64,000 nucleotides of DNA from Viscum album (GCA_963277665.1 OY728143.1:232491591-232555590); one strand, 5' to 3'. Positions 49,340 through 63,305 are shown, numbered from the stretch's first letter. Notes: generated by a model from the sequence alone, not told the origin. Numbers and translations are program-made.

Positions 49340-52300
49340 TTTAACACCCCAATATTTCATAGTACATTATCTCATTAAAATAATTCAATATATTGTGTTA
49401 CATGAAACACTGAGTTTGAACACATCACAACATACCAAACTAGCCATTAAATAAGCTGTTATGAATAGTTTTAAATTCATTTTGAATCTTATATACTCTA
49501 TATAATTTTGAAACCCATATTATGTGTTTCTTAGACATAATATAAGAACATATTCAATTTTTGAGATAAAGGAAGTATTTTTCAAAAATGAAATTTTACC
49601 GCCTTTTAATGGAGAACCATTTTTAAAAATAATATTTGAAACTTTTATATATTTGGTTAAATTAAATTAAATTCTTATTTAGAATTGGGATATATAAATT
49701 TAGTTTGGATAAATGTTTTTTACACTTCTGGTATATTTCATATATTGATGAATAATAAAAGATACTAAATTTTAATTGAAAACCACATTTTCAGTCAAAA
49801 TAATTTATTGTGTTAAATTATGAATTTGAATGGTTTTTGAGTATAACTAGACTATATTTTTTTCATTTAATAAAATGGAGGTCATGATATGTAATTTTAC
49901 ATTTAAATTTTACAGAATCACATGTAAATATTTTGATAGTTTTTACTTTAAAAAACCCATCTTTTGGTTTTGACAATGAGAATTTATTTTAATTTAATTA
50001 ATGAAACTTATATGTATTGAATTTGGTAAAATAGAATCTATTTTTGAATTCATAATATCAAAATTATCTTAGGGTGAATTTTTGGTATTTTTTGGAAACA
50101 TTCAAATTTTGAAAAATAATGAAAAACTCTGCGTGATTATGTAAAAACGACTTTTTATTTAAATAATTATTTATTCTATAAAAATTTTATTATGTCAAAA
50201 AATATATATAATTCTTATATAAGTTCACGATAATTCACTGGATTCATTTTATAATAAAATTAGATGTATAATGTTTTATTGAACTTTTTACCGTCATTTA
50301 CCCATCTTCTACGAGCATTTGCAAATTTGCATAAAACATAATTTTACCAACTCTGTGAGTTAAATTTCAAAAATTTGAGAGAAACAGTTGATATCAATAA
50401 TTACAATGTGTCTCATTAATATGAAAATATGTTTTTATGAATAGTAACATTTGACTATTATTAACATGGTTAAAAGGAAATATGGTAATTAAAGGTAAAA
50501 ATGACGTTATAATTAACATAGAACATGTCAAAATTCTATTGGATAAGTGTATTTCGACCGAAAACAAACGTAGGGTTAAAATTTGATCCTCATTTCTACT
50601 TGTAATAGATTAGGACATTTATTATTATTTCATTTAAAGACGAGTTAAAAGAGTTAAATTCAATGTTTATTAACTAAACCATTTTTAATATAGGGTTATA
50701 CATAAGATAAATTTGACTATAAATCTTCATTAGAAAGATATAATTATATCGTACATAATGGTATTATATTTATAATCTTTAAAAATTAAATAATTTAATT
50801 TATTCATGACACATTGATGATGATGTAATTAACTTATTAAAGAAATATTAAAATAAATGATATTATAAATATAAAAAAAATTGTAAATTGTGGCTTATGA
50901 TGATTTCTACTAATTTTAGAGGATAATATGACATTTTAGGGTAGATTAGATAAAATTTATTTTGATGTTATAAGGTTTTTATGACTTTCACAAAAACAAA
51001 ATACCAAATTGTGTCAAAATTAACATAAATTAATGTTTAAAATGAATACTATATTATTTGTTGAATTAATATTCCAAAAAATCTAATGTTCTGCAAAAGG
51101 ACTTAAATAATATTATATATTTGAATAATGATCCACTTGAGGTTCTCTTGCATGTTCATAGTATGTTTATTAATTATATAGTGTAAAAATACAAGAAGAC
51201 ACGGTAAAAGTAAAACTATTTAACTAAGATTTAAATGTAAAAGATAAGGTTAAAATGGTAACTTAAACATGTCTAAACCCTATTGGATGAGAGGATTTAG
51301 ACCTATAACCACCTAATTATTGAAATTAATTCATTAAGAGCCATTATAAACTGAAAATAATTGTATAATAAATTAAATATTTTAATCTTGTATTAAAGTG
51401 ACCATCACCCTTCAAATAAAAGGGAACATCCCGTTATATCAAAATCACACCTACAGAGCCATTTGGATTGGCAAAACCCTGCCCAAATATACTCCCAAAT
51501 TCTTCCACATAATCCTTGTGTCCTTAATTTGATCATAAAGGCAACCTATGGATCCATTTTGATCAACTCAAAAGGAAACATCCGAAGAAGAGGTAATAAT
51601 GTCACCACCCTCTTTCACGTTCATTTCTTCTTCCACATCATCATTATTTGTTGTTTCCATAACAAAATAATAAATCTAGTACCTATTATATACTGTGATT
51701 TTTTTATAAATATGGTACAACCATATTATTTATTCTATCCATCCTATAAATGATAAAGTCACCATATGTGTGTACGCACGACTAACCGTCTCCACGTCAG
51801 GGTGTAGTTTGTTATTCAAACACTTAATTAATTCAATGGGTATAATAATGAGTATAACTGATGTAAATAAAAATTTTATCATGTTAATGATTCTTTATTT
51901 ATGATATACCATCCATATACATACGATTTTACAATCAATATAATAATATTGTCTCTCGTGCGTACGTACGGATTACCGTCTGCACAACGTGAATAGATTC
52001 ATTCCCACATTCACCATTAAACGATGGTTAAAAAAATTTAAATTATTATAAAAGTATGGAATATATGAAATAATAATTATACTATATATATATATATGTG
52101 TATTTACTTAAAAATATTTTATTCACTTATATCTGTTCAATACGATATGAAAATGGAAACAACATTTAGGCGTATGTACGGCCTACCATGTCCATAAAAT
52201 AGTTCCTTCCAATTCATATATCTATTCATTATAAATATTTATATAATAAATATATATGACATATAAATCAAGTTTTATATTATAGAAGTTTTTGAATCAT

Positions 52301-53828
52301 TATCCAAATGATATGATCATGAATAATAAGTCAAAATTGGTATGATAATGATAGCGATTATTACCCAAAATTTTAATTTAACATAGATATCATTATTTAA
52401 TGGGTAGTATAAATTCATAAATGAATCATGTATTATATAATAAATATGAATATGGTTATGGTAAAATCTAATAACATACTATGGTCATTATAAATGAGGT
52501 TAAACGTACCCATGACCAAAGGAAAGTGTAAGGTAAAGGTTAATTCCTTAATCTCATTATTACTCGGGATTTTTTATGGGTAAGTTTTAACTAGGACATA
52601 TTTATTATCCATGTCCATTTGTCATAAAAGTGTTTTCAAATGGATTATTTTTAAGGGACACTTTTATTAAAACTTCATTTTAAATGTTTCAAATAATTAT
52701 TCTTCTAAATCATTTTCATTAATGTACTAGTTTTCACAATGTTTTTTAAGGATTTATATATATGGACATGAATGTTATTAAAATGATAATTCCATTCAAA
52801 AGATTCAATTTGGTATGAGAAAATTTTATTCATAAATGTTTTAAAATTCTTTCTTTCTAAATTGGGTGTCTTTTAAATGTTTTTAATGAAAAAGGGATAT
52901 TCCTCTCAAAGAGGCATACAAATCATTTTCATCTATGTAAATATCCTTTGATGGATTTTAAACATGTTTGAAGTTGATTTATTATGATATAAATCTTCCA
53001 TATTATATTGAAGGTTTTTTGATATGTTTGACTATGGATGTGTTTTTTTATACCATTCACAATTTATAGTTAATGTATTGACATTTTGCATGATAGTTCT
53101 AATACGAATGTTTATGTTATATTTAAAACCTTTCATATGTGTAATGTATTTGACATAGTATGTGACGGGTGGAGACTGATATAGCTCCTCAATGCATTGG
53201 TAGGTCTCATTAGGCAATTTAGACATGGAATTGGTTGAGTCCTTTCTCAATTTGACATATGGTTTTGGTCGAGGCCTTAATAATTTTTAGACGTCTTGGT
53301 AGAGGCCTTGAACAAATGTTTCAGAATGTCTCACATTATACATTCCCTCATTGTGAAAATAATATTGATGAATAATGGGGTTATTCCTCTAGTAGAATAC
53401 CCATGAATATGTTTTATTATGGTATTATTTACTCAGCTCATATTTATACCATAAAGAGATCATGTCTATTTTTGGTAAATGAATGTGTTTTCAATTATTC
53501 ACCATGAATATTGTTTATGTTATATTCCGCTAAATTGTTTACCCTTACTGAGCATCTGAGATCACCCCTTTCTTATGTTTTATTTTCTAATGATTGTCAA
53601 GAAGTGTATTATAACTGACATGCATGGACAGTCTAAGGGATATGAATGTTGAAAATGGAGACAATGTTGTTGTGGTGTTTCATATTATAATTTAATGTAA
53701 CATTCATGTATGTAATCTATTTTCAAGACTTCTAAACTAATCGGTCTTTCGGGACATGATTTCCTTATATCGTGCCAATGTACTCAAATAATGCACCGAA
53801 TCTAGGTAACTAGGGTCGTGGTGTTAGA
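49340..53828 (+). mobile_element. Solo LTR related to element 1 LTR family (4.5 kb)
   Basis: The + strand start TTTAACACCCC, then the ATTGTGTTACATGAAACACT and GAGTT--AACAC-CACAAC blocks, match the reverse complement of the element 1 LTR end (26819 backwards). The right end (TGCACCGAATCTAGGTAACT then AGGGTCGTGGTGTTA, about 53792-53826) matches the reverse complement of its start. The same internal landmarks appear in reverse order: the GACGGGTGGAG-CTGATATAGC block (53163-53183), TTACTGAGC-TCACCCC (about 53544-53568), and three CGTACG-type motifs. It is about 0.7 kb longer than the element 1 LTR, partly from a third motif unit. No internal region or partner LTR is present, and the flanks are both element B LTR, so it is best read as a solo LTR left by recombination. 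Confidence 0.78.
51770..52195. promoter_or_regulatory. Three CGTACG-type motifs in the solo LTR
   Basis: Degraded copies at about 51770-51797 (TGTGTACGCACG then CCGTCTCCACG), 51957-51990 (CGTGCGTACGTACGG then ACCGTCT), and 52170-52195 (GGCGTATGTACGGCCTACC). Spacing is about 190 and 205 bp. Other LTRs in the window carry two copies, so this LTR has gained a unit or the others have lost one. Confidence 0.5.
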
Positions 53829-56800
53829 AAATCACCCATAAATGCCTTCCCCATTATTTTTCCTACAAAATTTTTTTTATATGTTACGGAAAAGAAAACA
53901 TATGAAAATGGTCAGCTTGGATTCTCATTATGGGTAAATATGGAAAATATCAAACAATACAAGAAAATAATAATGTTGTAAAATAAAAATTTATTTTTAA
54001 AATCATACCGTATATAAATATTGATTTATGGAATAAATCATGGTAGTTCATAAGGAATAAAAAATAAAGTAACATGATCCACGATAAAATAACATTGGAA
54101 TAAAACATAGAATCATGGAAAATGAATAATCATAGAAAATAGATTCCATATCATCCAAGGCCTATTTCCATGACCATAAAAGTGGAAAAAGTCCTTCACT
54201 AAACCATGATCACTCTTCGCCTTAACTTTGTATTACTGAACTAAGTTTACTTACCATTCAATCCATTCATTACTTAACCGAGATCATTTTCCATTCCATC
54301 CCTATCTATGAAATGAGATATAAATCACTACACAATGAATTGGAGGGAGATATTGGTCTCACGCATATAATAATGAAATAATTCTTACTTGATCTAGATA
54401 AACATAAATCATTTATCAAAGAATAACTCAACTAATAAAATGGGTTTCGTAAACATCAATCCATCATAACATAATCCAATTAAAATGAATTTATTTTTAA
54501 AATTTAATTCCATCATAAAAAAAACCATAATAACAATAAAAATATTATACTTGAAACATAAACCTTTTTATGAATTCCAAATTAGATGGAAAATAATTTT
54601 AATATAAAACATGAAAATAAATCTCAATGAAAATATCATTTCTTTTACAGAACATTTTCTTTTCCTAAAATGATACAAAATATTAAATGAAAATAATTTA
54701 TTTTAAAAAAACACTGATATATTATAATGGAATCATTATATAAATAAGGTGTATTGTAAACGAAAAAATTTATTCATGTCGTATAAGTTAAAATAAAACA
54801 TTCTTCATTTACTTTAGAAGGAAAGTCAAGAAGTGACTCATATCAAAAATGAAAAAATATTTCATTCGTACTAATTACTAAAAATAAATTAATAGGTAAA
54901 AATGACATTAAAAAATTTTATAACGATAGAAAGAATATTTTTAATAAATGTTTAGGAAACATGTAAAAATATGATAAATATACCCCAGTAAATATATACG
55001 TACAAAAAATCCCAAATATTGATGAGATTTCAAAATTATCCCTTACCTTATGTATGGGTTCCTTAATATATGTCTGAACCATCAGTGTAAGGTTCTAAAT
55101 AATTTCATTAACTTATTCCAGAATAATATAAATTTTTATAATATCATAAGTGATCATATTATTACATGTTTTTTAATTGAATTAGCAATAATCCATCAAG
55201 TATTATCTTTTTTATTTTCTTTTACTAGTTTTTTAGATAAGTCCTTTTTCATCTTATTAAGATATTGTTATATCATTTATACAATTATATTAGTATAATA
55301 TATATCATATTTATTAATCATATTCATTTATATAATCATGATTTAATTCAGTTCATGTAGAATGGACCACATCTCATCGTGGAGACTCTAGGCCGTACGT
55401 ACACTAAAAAGACAATTTCATTCCCATAATTGTGGAATGGTATTGAAGTTGATGGTGTACATAATTTTGAATAGTAAATATTATGTTATAATAATGATAC
55501 ATATTTATTATTTTAATCATTATAACCATCCATGTAATGTAGTGCTGAAAAAAACTTTACACCACAACATAGAGATGGTAAGTCTACGTACGCACACATG
55601 ATTATTTTTTTCAAAGGATTGATAAAAGTTGGGATATGGTTGTTTCATATCTATAATAAAATATCAGAATATATGTAATAATATAGTTATTTTTTTAGTA
55701 TGGAAACAAATAAATAAGTGTATGTTGAATAATAAATAAGTTTAAAATAATCCTTATGGGATATTACATCTTTTTCGATGAGCTCTCTCTAGATATCCTC
55801 TATAAGGCACTAGAGAGAGACTTTGGAGAAGAAGATCACCTATACAATATAAATAAAGATATTTATAAGGGTATTGGATAGGGGATAGTAGATCAGGAAG
55901 GCTAAATATGAAGTGAAGTTTTGAGGGAGGTTGTTTCCTTTTATAATTGATGTGAGGGGCATCTTTTGAATATCCAAAAATATTAATTTGAAAAAAACCA
56001 CATCCAAAGACTATAATAAAGTTATTTTTTAAGATATGTATAGATAAGGTCATAATATTATCAAAAAAATAAAATTTAGGGATGTTTTAATATCAATATA
56101 AACTATATCATTTTAATTAAAAATTAGTTATTTTGATTAAATTTTAACTATGGTAACAGATGTTTAAATTAATCAAGGGTGAAATATTTACTTATTTTTT
56201 GCCAATTAGATAATAAATGAATTATTTTAAAACATTTAGACCATATATTTATAATTATATATATAAGAAATTATTTATTATTTTTGAAATATTTAATAAT
56301 AAATAATTTTGACAAAATTTCAATAGTGTCAATTTTTACACAATTCATTTCATGGTTTTTTCAAAATATCATGATAAGAGTATCATCTCAAAAACCATAT
56401 TTTATTTCATCCCTACAGGTTTAAGGGAATCTATATATTTCATGGGATATATTAATTATCCAAAATCATAATTTTTTTAAAATTTTAAATAACATTTATT
56501 TGTTATATACATTAAATAAATAATAACAACATAATTTTTTATATTTATTTAATATACATAATTTTTAAAAAAAAATTAAAATAAATTACAAGGATAATGA
56601 AATATACTCTATATTTCATAATAATACTCAATGTATAATATAAACACTCTAAAATACTACATGAAACTATTATATTTATAAAAACATGATGGGGACAACA
56701 TTATCATTATTTTAAATAAAATATTATAAGTGTCATAATCTATTTCATATAGATCCAAATGTTCTATAACACAACAAATCATTGATTATAGTCAACATAT

Positions 56801-58347
56801 ATTTTAAAAATAATATTTTATGAATTTTGTTTTCCATTTAATGATTATTATCATTCTAATCATTATTATTTAATTATTTATCTCATTAATTAAATAATTT
56901 ATGTATAATCAATGTACATGCCTTTAATTTAATTTTACATTTCCTAACAAATAAAATAATTACCATGATATAGATAAAAATTTTGGATTTCAAATTATAA
57001 TTTTTATTTATATATAAAATTTTATTAAAAATTGTAACATTTATTAACATTTTAGTGAGACATATATATCTAGTTTTTGAAATAAAATACATTAAATTCC
57101 CTAATCTCATATAACTAGATTCAGAAGGGATAAATTTATACACAAGTATTGTTTACGTTGAAAAAAACCCATCAAATGATATTATTACAAGTGCTAGGAT
57201 AATTTTATAATATTACATATACACTAAATTTCCCAACTTACTTTATTTGTTGTATAATTAAAAAACTGATGTTACTATTTGTGATGCCCAATAATTAAAG
57301 AAAGAAATTTAATTAATTTGGACCAAATGATTCCAAAAATGGAATCAGTTTTTGAAAATTAAATACATATTTGTTTCAAAAATTAATTTAAATTTAATCT
57401 CACTGTCAGAATGAGATAACATGTTTAGAATGTAAAAACATTATAAAAGATTGAAACATTTTTACATCATATTTCTTGGTTAAATTAATGATAACTACCT
57501 AAAGTATATTTAATGATACAAATATAACATATTTATACATTAAAACTATTATGTAATATAAATTTAAAATAAAAACTATTTCGATGAAAAATGTTATGTT
57601 CAATTAATATTTAATAAATTGTTTACTATTTAAAAACTAGAAACTTAACCTAAAAATATGAAAAATTCATCCAAAATAAATTATTATATACATTTTCAAA
57701 AAAATATCTTTATTTTTTGTAACAAAATGTCAAAGGGTTTAAAAACTATATTTAAAATGGGTGTGCCATCAATAAGCGGCAAAACTGCATTTTTAAAAAA
57801 ATACTTATTTTATTCAAAAAAGTGAATTTTCTTATATCATATATAAAAAATTTAAAGATTAGTTTTAAATATTATTTTGAATATATTAAATACATATTAC
57901 ATTAATAACATCCATCAAGATATATTTTATAAATGTATAAGGTCATTAATTTTCATTTCGATAGTTTTTTTCTGAAATACATTTCTAATTATTTAAAAAG
58001 GGTTTTGTTTTCATTTTTAATTTATTTCTCATCCAATAATGAATTAGATATAAATTTACAAATAAAAATTTCATAATTTAATGAATACATTTCTTCTTTA
58101 TAGTTATAATGGCTAAGATATAAGTTAACATTATAATATTAAGTTGTTTTTTTAAACTCAATCTTGCAAGAAAGAAATTATATCAAAATAACTCAAAATT
58201 GAGGTTGACACAAGGCAAAAATAATGTTTCATATAATTCAGAATAAGAATTTTTTTCATGAAGCATGCGATTATCTTTAGGCAGTGTACAACAAAGACAT
58301 CAAAGAAAATAAAAAAATGCATCTCTTGAAAACATTGGTGTGTTACA
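53829..58347 (-). repeat. Element B right (5') LTR, second part
   Basis: It continues the LTR at the homologous position (ATCACCCATAAAT, as at 19888) and ends GTGTGTTACA at 58347. Anchors to the left copy run throughout: 54031 with 20104, 54127 with 20197, the motif pair 55378-55405 and 55569-55600 with 21443 and 21633, and the last 110 bp with 36890-36994. The overall length after removing the solo LTR differs from the left copy by only about 15 bp. Confidence 0.75.
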
Positions 58348-59432
58348 ATGACTATGTTGGACCATTTTTGAAATAGTGGTTTTCATTATCACAAATCAAA
58401 CCAATCTAGAAATCGTATTAATTCATATATAATGTTATATCTAAATTTATCATGTCAATGAATATTTTTAAGTGAATCAATTATGTCACATTGTATATTA
58501 CCTTTCAATTAGCCAATAAATTAGGTATATTTATGGTTCAATATGTTTACTTGTATATATTCACATGTATTTATATATGTCACATAATCTGGTAGTTTTC
58601 TATGTACGACTGACACATTATATGTTTTTTATAGTCCATGGATCCAATAGTTCAGAAGGATTCACCATTGGTCAACTCACTATTATGGAGTCACGGATAA
58701 GAGAAGTCACCGGTCGAAGAAGACAATGATGCGAGACTCACCAATAGAATAAATGACTCACTGATGAATGAGTCACTAATGTATGACTCACAGATGAGAG
58801 AGTCATCGATGTACAACACACATATGATTGACTCACTGATGGATAGCACACAGATGAACTACCAACCGATGGATGACCCACCTATGAATGATTCATTGAT
58901 GGGTTACACATCGATAGTTCAAAATGATTCACCAATTATGAGTCACCGATGATCGAACAGACCGATAGTACAAAAAAATCACTAATACACTAAGTCACTG
59001 ATACTAATTCCAAGGAATCACTGATATATGGAGTCACCAATGCTAACTAACTGAAGATGGGACACCGTTTCCCATGAGTCACTGATTCTTATGACTCATT
59101 TATAGTCATAAAAAAATTTCTTTAATTTATTAATTCAAATTTGTATCTAACAGTAATATTTATAAAAATAATTGTTTCTGACATTTTTTAATATTGTCTA
59201 TAGGACTATCAGTATATCGTATGAGGTACATTCATGTGGGGAGATCTTCGTGTCTTCTGGACCTCGGTGTATAAAATAAATATAAGCTTGATCATTCAGA
59301 GAGGTGGAGTATGATGAAATGTAGAAAGAAAAGAATAAATGAAAAATTCTATAACTTTAAAATAATTATTCCAAATCCCAAGATCTCAAAGAAGGAACAT
59401 ACTAAGATATCCACAAGATGAGAAAAACCTAT
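58348..59432 (+). other. Probable 3' region of the Athila/Tat element
   Basis: This is the sequence that flanked element B before insertion, so it should continue the Tat-type element broken at 19737. I could not read the remaining integrase C-terminus with confidence. It holds the minisatellite at 58655-59106 and then about 325 bp of unremarkable AT-rich DNA up to element 3. Long untranslated 3' regions with tandem repeats are known in Tat-lineage elements such as Ogre, which fits, but the assignment is an inference from position. Confidence 0.4.
58655..59106. repeat. 15-bp minisatellite (GACTCACTGATGAAT family)
   Basis: Eleven consecutive units of exactly 15 bp run from 58755 to 58919, with a consensus close to GACTCACTGATGNAT. 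Looser copies extend left to about 58655 and right to about 59106, where the register is lost. Because 15 is a multiple of three, one frame (58764-58952) stays open and would encode a five-residue repeat of the type xDSxM. It has no further sign of being a gene, so I treat it as a by-product of the repeat. Confidence 0.85.
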
Positions 59433-62400
59433 TGTGATGACTCGAGCATCCTAACAAAAATGAGCTATGATTTTCACACCTGGAAGCTAGAGCATAGAAT
59501 ATATGTATAAGGAACCAGCCTTAAAGCATTAATTAATATTGAATTTTATTTAATTATTCACCTTGAGGATATTTTCAGGTTTATATTTTAAGAGAATTAG
59601 GACATAACTATTACATTTCAAAGATTACAAAGTAGACACATCTACTCAGCTTCCATTTTTTCAACAAAATATAAACTCTTGAACAAAAGAGTCATGTATA
59701 GATCCATGTTTTAGACATCATGACATTTTCTTGATCCCATCCTTGACCCTATTACACATTGAGGATCTTTTCAAGTTTAGAGTTTTAGGGAATTAGAACA
59801 TAATACTTGCATTACATTCCACATATAAACAAAGTGGTTACATAAAGATAGTATTTTTTTCATCAATAGAAACATATTTAAAATAAAACATGGATTCATT
59901 CTTGACACTTCCTTGACACTATCATCATATCATGTACCATTCCCTTGACCTGTGAAAAACATTTCAAAAAACTTGGGATGAGCATAAAAAGCTCAGTATG
60001 GGTTATAAAAATATGGAAAGGAAACATAAGTTTATATATAAATAATAATGAAATCATACTTTACCCATAAAACATATGCACTTTAACATACCTCATCAAA
60101 TCATGAATAAATCATAGAAATCATAATACATAAAGGTAACTTGAGGCATTCAAAACATTCTTACGTAGGGTTTAACCCTCTTGGTTACGTTTGGAATACC
60201 CATCACAGTATATTCCCTAAATTTCTTCAGAGAAACCTTAATGTTTCACTCTTTCACGTTACCCAATGCATTGGAGAGCTATATCGGGCTCACCTTCCCT
60301 TAGTATATCACGGAACCACCCGTCTTCATAATAATGCCCATGAACCATAACATAATCGTATCACATAAAACATGCATAAAGGAAACATAACATTTCCACA
60401 TTTCAATCACAAGATATCAATATAACATATTGATATAATAAAAACATTATGAAAACCATTTTTAATACCAAAATCAAAGAAAAGTAAAACATGGTATTTA
60501 TTTTTCTTTTAAAAAAAAGGTATGGCTTGTAGAGGAAGCCGAAACTCAAATTACGGTCACAGCGGCAGAGAAGTCGTTGTCACCGCATACGTACGACAAA
60601 AACATTCCCTTTTGTCATTTAGTAAAACGCTTCGTATAAAAAATATTCCTTTTGGATAAATGTAATATTCAAAGGGGTTTATACACCATATAAAATAAGG
60701 TTGTGTATAAAACAAAAAATGCCTCAATGAAAGGAGATTGAGACGAAGTCCCATACCTCAGGTCTGACTTGACTAGATCGTTCTTTAATCTCCTGAATAA
60801 TAAACATGAGTTAATTTATACTTGATTAAGAACCTTTTTAATGATCATTATTCCTTTTATATCACTAATTTCCATGTCATTAACACTATGTAATTATTTA
60901 AGTTAATAACGGTCGTTTTAACGATCATTGGTACTTGAGTAAAAAATAAACCCTTTTTATTTACATGTTTTTCATGTATCCATTATATCCAGAATGGTAT
61001 TCATGAGGTAGATATAATATATGTCATATATATCCAGTACATGCATGCATTTATAATATTACATAATCATTTAGAGGTAAGAAATGAAATGCACCGTTCA
61101 TGGAGATGGTAAGCCGTACGTACATATGAACACTACATTCATTTCCATTTCGTATTTTATAGAATGGAATCATAATGATATAAAGGTATATTATAATTTC
61201 AGTGTAATATCATATATAATATAATAACTTCATCCTTTACACGTCCCACGTATGGTATTAACGAATCAAATCACTTTGAGGGGGCGGTAGTCCAGACATC
61301 CTTAAATGAAGATATCGCGTTTACCCATAATGGAAACCATAAAGGTATGCCCAAAATAAAAAATAAAGAAGCTTAAGGAAAACATAAACATATTTTATAT
61401 CATATATAAATATCGTTTCATCTTAATGGACATCTTTTAAGGTGTTAAAAGAATGTTGAACAATCATCGTTTCGGGAGGCAGAAATTCGCCATCCACGGA
61501 AACAATATGTTCTTTAACCATTAGATGTAGGTGTCTGTAGGTGTAGCTCGAATAATTCTTATAAAAATTCCTATTATATTGAATATACTGGAGTTGTTAC
61601 AAAAGAAATGAATAAAAATAGTTTAGGGGGTTGGAGAAGCAGAATAAAACAAAAGGACTCAAGTGAAGACATTACCTTAAAATCAGGTAAGTCCCTTTGG
61701 TTTGAGCTCAAAGGATTCCTTGGGAATACTTCTGCCCAAAGTGAGGCTTCAAGGATTAATATAGGGAAGTGGAGAGACAAAATGGTCAGGGGTTGGATGA
61801 GCCAAAGGATTTGTATGTGTGGGTAAGGAGGTAGAGGTGGGGGCCTTTTATAAGAGGAGAGGAGGGGCACTCTTGGAAAGTAAAGAAATGTTACTTTATT
61901 TTAAAACTATTTTCGGATTAAAAAGGTCCCAAATTGATATAATTCAAGGGTAAGGTGATAAGGGTTATAAATCCACCCATCCAATATGTTTTGGACATGT
62001 GTAGGTCATAGATTTTACATTATCATTTCATTTTATTTAAATCCTTTATTAATGAGGTAATCGCTGCATCATCATGATGTCATAAATAATTTAATTTATT
62101 TAAATTCTAAAAATTATAAATAAATTCTATGATATAGGTACTCTTTTTAACATTCAAATGAATATTAATAATCAAAAATCGGACTTGTATTACCACATGT
62201 AAAAATTGTTTTAGTAAAATAACTCATGTTTGTGTCATTTTTACTTTAACATTAAATAAAAAGTTATTTATGACATTTCCCAACCAAAGTGGCTCCATGG
62301 GGTCCCCAAGTTGACCCATTGATTGTATTGGTCGGCCATGACACATCCAATGAGGGTAGGACATGTGTTAAACTCATCTCAAATTATTAAAACATTATTT

Positions 62401-63270
62401 TTACCTTAAACTACACTAATTACCTCTAATCGCGATTAAGAACTTAAAAGTTACTATTCACCAAAAAATTATTTTAATCTCATTGAAACACATTTTACTT
62501 CTTAATGAAAACCATGTATGTCGGATTTTTGAAAATCAAATCACAGAAGTGGAAAAGTTTCATTTAAATGAAAAATCAGTTTCTTTAACTACCACTTAGT
62601 GGTTTCACTATTTATCAAAAATTGAAGTTTTTTAGAAAAATTCCAAAACATCACCCTAAGCTATATTTGATATTCGGAATTAAAAAATAATGCCTATTTT
62701 ACAAAATTTAATACATATAAGATGAATTAATTAATTTAATAATTAATTCCCACTGTCATGACAAATAGCGTGTTTTTATGAAACAATAAGTATCAAAAGA
62801 TTGACACTAGTTTAAGTCCAATTTCAAAGTGAAATTGATTCCAACGACCAATATTAGATTAGATGGTAAAAATATATTCTAATTTAACTTTAAAACCAAT
62901 TCAAAATATAAACTAATCATATAAATAAATTATATTAAAAGGCGGTTTTGAATTAAAATACAACATTTTCACTATTCAGTAAAAAATGAACTTTATCAGA
63001 AAAATACCAAAAATTCACAGAAAGTAAATTTTGATGTCCCAATCATAAATAATAAGTTTATTTTTACAAACATAGCGTATAAAATTTTCAAAAGATAGAT
63101 TTAAAAATGGTTTTCCTTTAAAAGGCAGTAAAACAATATTTTAAAAATATTAGTGTATTCCATGCTTATGATTGGATTTATTTTCATTTTAAGCCTCTAA
63201 AACACTATCTAATTAATTAATAGGAATAGATAAAAATATCTATTATTCATTACTTACTTGGGATGTTACA
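59433..63270 (-). repeat. Element 3 3' LTR (about 3838 bp)
   Basis: It starts TGTGATGACTCGAGC and ends GGGATGTTACA, next to a polypurine tract. Shared landmarks with element 1 are a GGGATGAGCATAAAAAGCTC then AGTATGGG block (59976), GGAGAGCTATATCGGGCTCACC (about 60273), the motif GGAGATGGTAAGCCGTACGT then AC (61101) with a weaker partner about 185 bp on (GGCGGTAGTCCAGACAT, 61283), GCATCATCATGATGTCATAAAT (about 62068) and GGCTCCATGGGGTCCC (about 62291). The left edge rests on the TG start and the expected length, because the partner LTR lies outside the window. Confidence 0.75.
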
Positions 63271-63286
63271 TCCTTCCCCCTTTAGA
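63271..63286 (-). other. Polypurine tract of element 3
   Basis: The + strand TCCTTCCCCCTTTAG gives CTAAAGGGGGAAGGA on the element strand, directly before the 3' LTR. Confidence 0.8.
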
Positions 63287-63305
63287 AAATTGTGTCCCGG
63301 CAATT

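Larger units (their letters stand above)
19738..58347 (-). mobile_element. Element B: LARD-like element with 4.7-kb LTRs, interrupted by three insertions
   Basis: Reconstructed from pieces. The left LTR is 19738-23043 plus 35609-36994. The interior is 36995-38736 plus 49085-49186. The right LTR is 49187-49339 plus 53829-58347. Removing element 1, element 2 and the solo LTR with their target duplications leaves LTRs of about 4687 and 4672 bp and an interior of about 1839 bp. The element is on the - strand: the polypurine tract lies at 36995 and the tRNA-Met-type primer site at 49174-49186. The interior holds no recognisable protease, RT or integrase, so the element is non-autonomous. Possible decayed target duplications are AAGAT (19733-19737) and ATGAC (58348-58352). 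The LTRs carry the same conserved motifs as the Tekay LTRs, so a Tekay-like element is the likely helper and ancestor. Confidence 0.75.

Noticed and set aside
58764..58952. Possible small repetitive protein with xDSxM units
   Set aside because: The open frame follows from a 15-bp minisatellite; flanking units are decayed, and there is no sign of a promoter or conserved ends.
58655..59106. CRISPR-like array
   Set aside because: Units are directly adjacent 15-mers without spacers, in plant transposon DNA; it is a minisatellite.
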